Assembly: GCA_002498455.1 (NCBI GenBank)
Contig: DAHO01000077.1
Coordinates: 1,323-11,427 of the forward strand
Source of the DNA: Euryarchaeota archaeon UBA602
GTDB lineage: Archaea; Thermoplasmatota; Poseidoniia; Poseidoniales; Thalassarchaeaceae
Length of the DNA: 10,105 bases
Direction of reading: 5' to 3'
Shown here: piece after piece, positions 1 to 6,500 of the stretch
Layout of the letters: each line of letters starts with the position of its first letter
How positions within the stretch are numbered: the first letter of the stretch is position 1
Position numbers and translations under genes: made by a program
Notes under the pieces: model-generated
The model's input: the letters and a program-made list of their open reading frames with translations, nothing else
The model's database searches: none
Told to the model about the DNA's origin: nothing

Positions 1-795
1 GCCGTATTGATTCACCTTGCCAGCACCAATGTACAGTTCACCAGTGAAGCGAAAGAAGCGCTTTCCGACAACGTCGATGTGTTTGACGAAATCAGACTGG
101 CGATGTTGGAGGTCGGACGTGGATTGCGTAACCATCTCAAGAAACAGAAACAGAAGGCCAAGGCGCAAGAGAAATTCGAATTGGTCAATATCATCTTGCC
201 CGAAATTCATGATAAGGCGATTTCTATTCTTGAAGTCGAGCCGGTGCCACTTGCTCCTGTTATTACAAAAATTATGAATGCGGTTTTCCTTGAAGACCAA
301 ATTCAGTGGGATACAGAGACAAAAGAGTCTCGTGCAACAATTCAGTTGTACAATTATACTGCAAGGCCGCGCGCTTACACTTTACTTTCAACATGGCCGG
401 AGCGAGAAGGGGTCGAATTTTCCGAGAATGAACGAGGAGGGCGTCGAGAGGCCAAGGGGCTTTGGGCTTGGAAATTGGATACATTGGGACCAGGCGAATC
501 GACGACGCTGACATTTACAGTCAAGGGACTGAAGAAAGGTGACTGGTCGGATCTTGATATCTTCTTCCGCGGTGCTGGAGATATCATCGGTGCCACAAAA
601 CTCGATGAAGAAATCCTTGCAGAGATGCTCCGAGAAGAAGAGGCTGGGATTGAGGATGGTGGCGAAGAGGTAGAGGCAGTTGATGAGGCAAACGAGGCTG
701 ATGCTGAGACAGCTGAAATCGAAGCCGCCCCCGTAGAAACTGTCAGCAACCCAGGTGATATCATGTCCTGGAATAGTGGGGGTGATGAGATATGA
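1..795 (+). CDS. top6B: DNA topoisomerase VI subunit B, C-terminal part (5' end outside window)
   Basis: This is the ATPase subunit of the type IIB topoisomerase that relaxes and decatenates DNA. The reading frame is open to base 1, so the gene starts upstream and about 264 residues are visible. The GHKL ATPase and H2TH domains are missing. The first visible residues, HLAST followed by FTSEAKEAL, match the end of the transducer domain. A long basic-rich helix follows, roughly window residues 38-80, which in the family reaches toward subunit A. Residues about 95-195 look like a beta-sandwich, consistent with the Ig-like C-terminal domain known from some euryarchaeal subunits such as Methanosarcina. 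The last 60 residues are a very acidic Glu/Ala/Asp tail ending in SWNSGGDEI. The stop overlaps the start of subunit A as ATGA, indicating translational coupling. The family call is confident; the Ig-like domain is inferred. Confidence 0.93.
   Translation, partial: AVLIHLASTNVQFTSEAKEALSDNVDVFDEIRLAMLEVGRGLRNHLKKQKQKAKAQEKFELVNIILPEIHDKAISILEVEPVPLAPVITKIMNAVFLEDQIQWDTETKESRATIQLYNYTARPRAYTLLSTWPEREGVEFSENERGGRREAKGLWAWKLDTLGPGESTTLTFTVKGLKKGDWSDLDIFFRGAGDIIGATKLDEEILAEMLREEEAGIEDGGEEVEAVDEANEADAETAEIEAAPVETVSNPGDIMSWNSGGDEI
778..786 (+). promoter_or_regulatory. Shine-Dalgarno site for top6A
   Basis: The string GGGGGTGAT matches the archaeal consensus GGAGGTGAT at 8 of 9 positions. It lies 5 bases before the ATG at 792 and is inside the coding sequence of subunit B. 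It supports the chosen start and reinitiation at the overlapping ATGA junction. Confidence 0.7.
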
Positions 796-1898
796 GTGCG
801 ACTCAACGAAAAACCAAGGAAGAAGTTGTGGAAAACCTCCACGATGTTGCCCGAGAGATGTACAAGAGAATGGCAAAGGGTGAAGCCCCGACAATGACAT
901 TGCCTGTTCGAACGAAGAATAATATTGGATTTGACAACAAACTCGGCGTATACAAGTATGGAAGCAAGCGATCCATTCGAGATGCTACGAGCCTGGGGAG
1001 TGCTCGTCAACTGCTTCGAGCATTACACATCATCGAATTCATTGAAGAGATGATTGGAAATCAAAAATCATCCACACTTCGTGAAATGTACTACATTTCA
1101 GAAGGTTGGGGCCATGGTAAGTTTGGATCGCAAAATGAAAGCAACAACCTGGCTGAGGATTTGGAAATCGTGACCAAGTGTTTGCGTGAGGATTTCAAAC
1201 TTCGACCTGAAGAAGATGGCGCTAGAATGATTGGGAATCTCACACTAAATGAGCGAAATCGACGTGGCGAGTGGATGCGAATCAATGCACGTGATGATGT
1301 CGGTGATTCTGGTTATGGTGTTCCATACAATGTTGAATCAGAAAAAATCGAATTGGTTGAACATGACATTGATTTCATAATGGCCATCGAGACCGGTGGT
1401 ATGTTTGATCGGTTGGTGGAAAATGGCTTCGATGAAGATTATCGATGTGGGCTGTTGCATCTCAAAGGTCAGCCGGCTCGCTCAACGCGCCGAATCATGA
1501 AGCGGATGAATGAAGAATGGAATCTACCGATCATTGTCTTCCTTGACGGTGATCCCTGGTCGTTCAGAATCTTTGCAAGTATCGCCTATGGTGCGATTAA
1601 GACCGCGCATATATCCGAATATTTGGCGACTCCATCCGCCCAATATCTTGGGATTACCGCTGACGATATCGAAGCGTATGACCTGCCGAGCGACAAACTA
1701 TCAAGCAAAGATGTAGAAGCCCTGAAGGCAGAATTGAGTGACCCACGATTTGCTGATGGATGGTGGCAGGAACAAATTCAGATGATGTTGTCCTTGGATA
1801 AGAAAGCTGAACAACAGTCTTTGGCAAAGTATGGTTTGGATTTCGTGACCGATACATATCTCCCGGAAAAATTGGCTGAAATCGGGCTTGGGCGCTAA
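792..1898 (+). CDS. top6A: DNA topoisomerase VI subunit A (Spo11-like)
   Basis: This is the DNA-cleaving subunit of topoisomerase VI, which works with subunit B as an A2B2 enzyme to pass one duplex through another; it is homologous to Spo11. The protein has 368 residues, the usual size for archaeal subunit A. The winged-helix/5Y-CAP domain carries REMYY at residues 97-101, and Tyr101 is the expected catalytic nucleophile by alignment of the R-[DE]-x-x-Y motif. The Toprim domain supplies Glu200 (in AIETGGMF) and the Asp252/Asp254 pair (in LDGDPW), the metal-binding residues. All catalytic positions appear intact. The start is fixed by a good Shine-Dalgarno site and the 4-base overlap with subunit B. 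I see nothing truncated or unusual in the sequence. Confidence 0.97.
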   Translation: MSATQRKTKEEVVENLHDVAREMYKRMAKGEAPTMTLPVRTKNNIGFDNKLGVYKYGSKRSIRDATSLGSARQLLRALHIIEFIEEMIGNQKSSTLREMYYISEGWGHGKFGSQNESNNLAEDLEIVTKCLREDFKLRPEEDGARMIGNLTLNERNRRGEWMRINARDDVGDSGYGVPYNVESEKIELVEHDIDFIMAIETGGMFDRLVENGFDEDYRCGLLHLKGQPARSTRRIMKRMNEEWNLPIIVFLDGDPWSFRIFASIAYGAIKTAHISEYLATPSAQYLGITADDIEAYDLPSDKLSSKDVEALKAELSDPRFADGWWQEQIQMMLSLDKKAEQQSLAKYGLDFVTDTYLPEKLAEIGLGR

Positions 1899-1905
1899 AC
1901 ACAAC

Positions 1906-1923
1906 TCAATTGAAGGTTAACCT
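1906..1923. promoter_or_regulatory. Two abutting perfect palindromes in the spacer after top6A
   Basis: The 37-base spacer 1899-1935 contains TCAATTGA (1906-1913) immediately followed by AGGTTAACCT (1914-1923). Each is a perfect palindrome, and they touch without a gap. They lie 8 bases after the top6A stop and 12 bases before the GTG of the next gene. A regulator site or promoter element for the membrane protein gene is possible. Short palindromes in AT-rich spacer DNA can also arise by chance, so the function is unproven. Confidence 0.35.
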
Positions 1924-1935
1924 AGAGGGGGGGTT

Positions 1936-2781
1936 GTGCAGCAATCCTCGAGGCGCCCGAAGAATCTCGCGATTGCGGGTGCGATTATTCTCGTCGTTTC
2001 GATTGCTGTGTTGGTCTCGTTTGCCGATGACTTGGAAGCTACAACGGATCCGAGTTTGAATAGCGTTATCGCTCTCGAAGGAGGCGATAGTGCAACGATT
2101 AATCTAAGCAAGGATGGTTCATATCTACTGTTTCGATTGAGCAATGTTGAGCACAATTGCACCATTACTGAGGAAGCCACTCAGACCGAGGTTACGATTG
2201 GGGAGCCGGGTTGGTTTGAGAGCAATCGCCCGGGTGAAGGTGGAGAATTGTACTATGTTGTGGGTTCATTTATCCCCGAAGAAAGTGGCCCTCACTTCAT
2301 CGAAAATAATGCTGAAGATGGGGAAACACTGTGGATTATCGATATCTTTGATGTAGAAAGCGATGTGGTTTGGATTACCTATGCTAGTTGTTGTGGAATA
2401 TTCTGTGGTAGTGGGTTGATTCCATTGGCGTTTATCCTTTGGAGAAATCGGAGGAAGAATGTTGGAAGTGCGGGTTTGGTGATGCAAACTGCAGACGGTA
2501 TGCTCGTACCCATCGCACCTGGGGATGGGGGTCTGCAACAGCGCGTACCAACGACAGATGAAATCTGGAGAAGCGTCCATGGGGGGGAGACACTGAATCT
2601 TATTGTTAGTGAGCCGACCGAACCCGAAGTACCCGCACCATTTGCAGACCGTCCTGATCGAGAAGGCGATCTCGCGAGAGTGATTGATGAGGTCGAAACT
2701 GTCGAGGAAGTGGTTTCAGAATCGGCCCCTGTAGAGTCCGATGATTCCAAGCAAGGTTGGAAGTCATGGGATGAAGGGTAA
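1936..2781 (+). CDS. Two-pass membrane protein of unknown function with acidic cytoplasmic tail
   Basis: I do not recognise a named family in this 281-residue protein. A basic N-terminus (SRRPKN) precedes a transmembrane helix at about residues 11-30. Residues 31-144 form a beta-rich, acidic, probably extracytoplasmic domain. A second helix at about 145-169 contains the cysteine cluster CCGIFC (152-157) and is followed by RNRRKN, which predicts both termini inside. Residues 176-225 look ordered (segment QQRVPTTDEIWR), and residues 226-281 form an acidic Pro/Glu/Val-rich tail ending in GWKSWDEG. The start is GTG, the only start-like codon near the frame's 5' end: an in-frame TAA lies at 1918, GAGG at 1925-1928 gives a ribosome binding site, and no internal Met occurs before residue 183. 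It lies 37 bases after top6A, so it may be co-transcribed, but nothing ties it to topoisomerase function. Confidence 0.8.
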   Translation: MQQSSRRPKNLAIAGAIILVVSIAVLVSFADDLEATTDPSLNSVIALEGGDSATINLSKDGSYLLFRLSNVEHNCTITEEATQTEVTIGEPGWFESNRPGEGGELYYVVGSFIPEESGPHFIENNAEDGETLWIIDIFDVESDVVWITYASCCGIFCGSGLIPLAFILWRNRRKNVGSAGLVMQTADGMLVPIAPGDGGLQQRVPTTDEIWRSVHGGETLNLIVSEPTEPEVPAPFADRPDREGDLARVIDEVETVEEVVSESAPVESDDSKQGWKSWDEG

Positions 2782-2798
2782 TCCAGACGAGCATTCAT

Positions 2799-2819
2799 AG
2801 GAGTCCGATGGCTAGTTAA
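2799..2819 (+). other. Four-codon mini-ORF with Shine-Dalgarno in the leader of the regulator gene
   Basis: AGGAG at 2799-2803 lies 4 bases before an ATG at 2808, which reads Met-Ala-Ser-stop (2808-2819). This is the clearest ribosome binding site in the 52-base spacer, yet its frame differs from that of the regulator, whose GTG starts 14 bases after the mini-ORF stop. It could be a leader peptide that controls reinitiation at the regulator start, or a coincidence. Confidence 0.35.
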
Positions 2820-2833
2820 CACCGGGTTGAGAA

Positions 2834-3586
2834 GTGGTCACTGATTTTGACACTGCGCTTTCCATTCTAGAAAATCGCACACGTCGGTCGATTTTGGAGC
2901 ATCTTGTACGTGAGGCGCACTACCCCTTGCAATTGGCGGATTTACTCGGAGTTTCTCAACAAGCCATTATGAAGCATCTGAAAGTGCTTGAAGATGCTGG
3001 ATTTGTTGTCAGTGAAAAAGTTCCGAGCGAAAAGGGTGGCCCCCCAAAGAGAATCTATGCCATTACTCAATCGTTCTCACTTCGACTCGATCTTGGTCCA
3101 GACCTGTTTAGAGCAGAGCATCGACAGTTGCCTCAGGGTGGGCCTACGCGACTCTCGAGTCGACTACCTGAAGATGCTCTGAGTGTAGCCGAACGGGTTG
3201 GAACTCGCAGAAGATTACCGATGGCTGAAGCGCTAACTTTGTTGTCAGAATTGAATGACGAATTGGATCGATTAGATGCCGAGCGTGATGCATTGATTGC
3301 ACTTCATCAACAAATCAAACAGAAGGCCAGTCGAGTCGTCGACGATACATTTGAGGTGTATGAAGAGCGACAATTGGCACATGTTTTACTTGAGGCCCCG
3401 CGACGTCCTGTAGATTTGGACCAATTTTGTGCAGGTATGCAAATCCAGCCCCAACGGGCAGAGGAAATGATGGATACACTACGTGGAGTCATGATGCGAC
3501 AAATCGGTGCTGAAACAGGGACCATCATCGCCACAAGTGATGATCGGTTGCTGCCTTGGTGGTTGGCCAAGGCCGACCCAAAGTAG
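2834..3586 (+). CDS. ArsR-like winged-helix transcriptional regulator (COG1777-like)
   Basis: This is a predicted cytoplasmic DNA-binding repressor or activator of 250 residues. Residues 5-80 form a winged helix: ILENRTRRSILEHL is helix 1, the recognition helix lies at about 41-56 (SQQAIMKHLKVLEDAG), and a basic Gly/Pro wing follows at 60-75. The segment ending FSLRLDLGPDLF after the wing is typical of a group of archaeal ArsR-like proteins, which I place in COG1777 from memory. The ELCVCDL metal-sensing motif of classical ArsR is absent, so I do not call it a metal sensor. Residues 131-167 look like a dimerising coiled coil, and 175-225 look like a second small helical domain. The GTG start is the first possible one after an in-frame TGA at 2828-2830, and its ribosome binding site is weak. 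It converges on the giant surface-protein gene with a 6-base gap. The target is unknown. Confidence 0.85.
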   Translation: MVTDFDTALSILENRTRRSILEHLVREAHYPLQLADLLGVSQQAIMKHLKVLEDAGFVVSEKVPSEKGGPPKRIYAITQSFSLRLDLGPDLFRAEHRQLPQGGPTRLSSRLPEDALSVAERVGTRRRLPMAEALTLLSELNDELDRLDAERDALIALHQQIKQKASRVVDDTFEVYEERQLAHVLLEAPRRPVDLDQFCAGMQIQPQRAEEMMDTLRGVMMRQIGAETGTIIATSDDRLLPWWLAKADPK

Positions 3587-3592
3587 ATTCAA

Positions 3593-6500
3593 TCAGAATC
3601 TCAGTTCTTCGTCGATACTCGACATCATACTGGATTGGGCCGCAACCTTGTCCAAGGCTTCTCTTCGGCGAGCAATCATAACCATGCCAGCGACTGCCAT
3701 CAAAGCGATTGTGAGCAACAAAATCATGCTTGGAACGGACCATTCGCCTGCAACTTCGAAAGCGACGTCCAACCAACCGTTCTCACTCGACAACTCACCG
3801 ATGTTCTTCCGGTTGTTGTTCTCGTTGGCCTCAATGATGAGGTTGCCAGGATCTACGATGACCTGTACGTCATGGTTTCCTGCAGTAACTGGGTAGAGCA
3901 GCGTGATTTTCACAGGTTCTGAACTACCGCTGTCATCCGGTGGCATAATGGCTCCGATAACCTGTCTGTAGGCGATATTCTCCTCAGAACAGATGTTGTT
4001 GCGCAGATTGTCCTCAGTCTCGTCCTCACATAGAACGATGTTGATATCTGTCGCGTGAACGTTACCGGTATTGGCTATCTCTACAACAACTGGAATCATG
4101 TCACCAACAGGTGCATCGCGGTTGTTTGAATCGATTTGGTAGTTGGTAATCTCAAGATCCGGGGCGCGCAATCGAATTCTCAACACCTGTTCATTGGTGT
4201 CGCATGGGTAAACATTATCCAAAACGCCGTCATTATCATTGTCAATCGTACAACTGTCCGCCCATGAGGGGGTCTCATCGGTATCTCCATTCGGAGAGCT
4301 TCCATAGTTGGACATGACCTTGATTCCGATTTCACGGTTCGCCAGTGTAGCTGTTGGGCTGATATCAACGATAACCACAACTTGGACCGTGGTGTATGCT
4401 GGCATCTCTGCTAAGCTCCATGTGCCATCGTCGTGGTATGCGCATCCGTATACAGGTGCGGCTTCGCCAACGCCAAGAACAGTGCAAGGAATCTCACGAG
4501 GGAGTTCTGTATCGAAATCCTCGACCATGGCGAATCTGACTTCCCACTTCGACAATGAACCCATATCCGGGGTTGGATTCCATTCGTCTCCACTCTTGGT
4601 GTGGTTGTGAAGTGTGGGGATGTCAGGAACGTTTCCATTGTTGGTGACATTTAGCAGGTATCGAACCGTTCGGCCGGGCGCTGTGGTCTTGATTTGGCTC
4701 TCGACGGTTTCATCAATCCAAATCTGCATGTCGTGGAATTGGTTAACAGTGATATCAAAGAGAATGGCATCACGCTCATCAGTACCGTCGTAGTACTCCT
4801 CACTGAAGGCTTTCAACACAACTTGGTAACTACCCGCTACGATTTGCCCGGGGATGTTAATCTTCACATCGACGGTTTCGGAATTGTCACGGTCAAGTTC
4901 AGACAGAGTTGCACGTGGGATTTCGATGTTCCACAGCAGTTGCGTTCCGTTGCTATCGGTAATTGAGGCGGTGCGCAGATCGTAACGATCTGGTCCGTTA
5001 CCTTCGTTGGTGGTCGTGATTGGGATGACCAATTGTTGACCCGGGTCAACACTGTAGGCTGTATCCGGTGCCTCCATCTCCAAGTCGTAAACATGCTCTA
5101 CGTTGGTTGAAAGAATCACTGCATCAGAGACGCGGGATGCGCCCTGAAGGTGTGCTTTGACAGTGATGGCTGGACCCAGTCCTGCACTTGCATTGGTCGG
5201 TGCACAAACAATCACGCCGACCTCGTATGGGACGTTAATCTGTGACCAATGTCGAGGTTTGCTCATATCTCCATCATTGCCACCGGGTGCGTTGCTGAAG
5301 TCGAGGGTGACCGTCCAATGATCGTATTGCCACTCATTCAACGGCATACCCTCGGGTTTGGCTTCAGGTGCACCAGGGGTGGTGAAGATCAGATAACCTG
5401 GAGCGAACTTCTTGATTACATCAATCGTGTAAGTGTGACATTCACCGGGATGGACGACTTCAGATGTGCGATAAATATCGAAGATGATGTTCCCCGTCGA
5501 ACGGATACTAACGTTAACCCACAACTCAAGAACGTCGTATGTCCCTTTATCGAGACTCTTGATTGGTTCGCCCATTGACCAGCCCTTGAGATACAGAGCG
5601 AAGGTACCGGGGTCCTGTGTGGTCGGAACTGAAATCTCCAAATTCTTGGTGACCGATTGTCCCGGGTCCAAACTGACCATCAATGGGAAGTTAATCTGCC
5701 AACCCCAAGGTAGCAACCATTCTTGTTGTCCTTGCAATGTGGTAGGGTCATAGAACGCAAAGGAGTCAAACACGTTTCCAGTATTGGTAATTGTGATTGA
5801 GAAAATCGCGGTCTCTCCCTGTTCGACGTCGGATTGGTAGTGACTTGTTTCCAACTCGATACCGTGTACGACATCCATCATTGTCAGCGTCAACCGATCG
5901 CTTCGTATCGCGGGATCCTTGTAGGATACCGCTGAGACGTAAATAGCTGCCAATTCGTCCTCGTTCGCTTGGTAAATCGATGGAGCGCGGACTCGCAAGT
6001 ATACACGAACCGATTCGCCACCGAGCAAGAAAATTGGTGTCTCAGGGAAAATCGCAGTATGGTTGTCGGCGAAGAACAGGTTTGCCGTCCAATTCACAGG
6101 TACACCTGAGAGATTGACCGAGAAAGTATCTGCGACCAAATCAATCGGACCTGGAGTGGAGTTGTTCACCGTCAAATTGTAGATGGTCTGTTCTCCCGGT
6201 TCAATGACATGGTAGTAGGTTTCATCTTCTGCCAATTCGACATCGACCTGTCCGGTCAGAACGTGAGTGTAACACAGCGTGTAAGCCCCATTGTTCGAAT
6301 TTTCATTGCATTTATTGGTATCAGACCACGCAATATGGGCACCACTCCCTAAGTCATTAGCAAATGCGGGTGGCTGCGAGAGTTCGACCTGTCGGCCGCT
6401 GTTTGGACCCAACTTATCGCTGTTCCATGAAGTGACATCGACTCGCTCCCACGGATCGAGTACGGCGGCTGCAATACTGTTCAGTGGCCAATCCCCAACA

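Noticed and set aside
7..795. TTG at 7 as the start of the first gene
   Set aside because: The frame is open to base 1 and the sequence enters in the middle of the topoisomerase VI B transducer domain, so the true start lies upstream.
375..1010. 211-codon open frame on the minus strand across the top6B/top6A junction
   Set aside because: It lies antisense to two well-identified genes, is Ser/Pro-rich as expected for the reverse of Glu/Asp-rich coding sequence, and shows no domain.
2581..2587. Seven-G run as a phase-variable or frameshift site in the membrane protein gene
   Set aside because: The frame is intact on both sides and continues into a sensible acidic tail. A single short G-run does not show slippage.
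2379..2822. 147-codon open frame on the minus strand opposite the membrane protein gene
   Set aside because: It is a shadow of the acidic tail region, with low-complexity Ser/Thr composition and no recognisable fold.
3507..3922. Rightward open frames over the 3' end of the giant gene
   Set aside because: They overlap the membrane anchor and CARDB-like coding sequence, and their translations lack any family resemblance.
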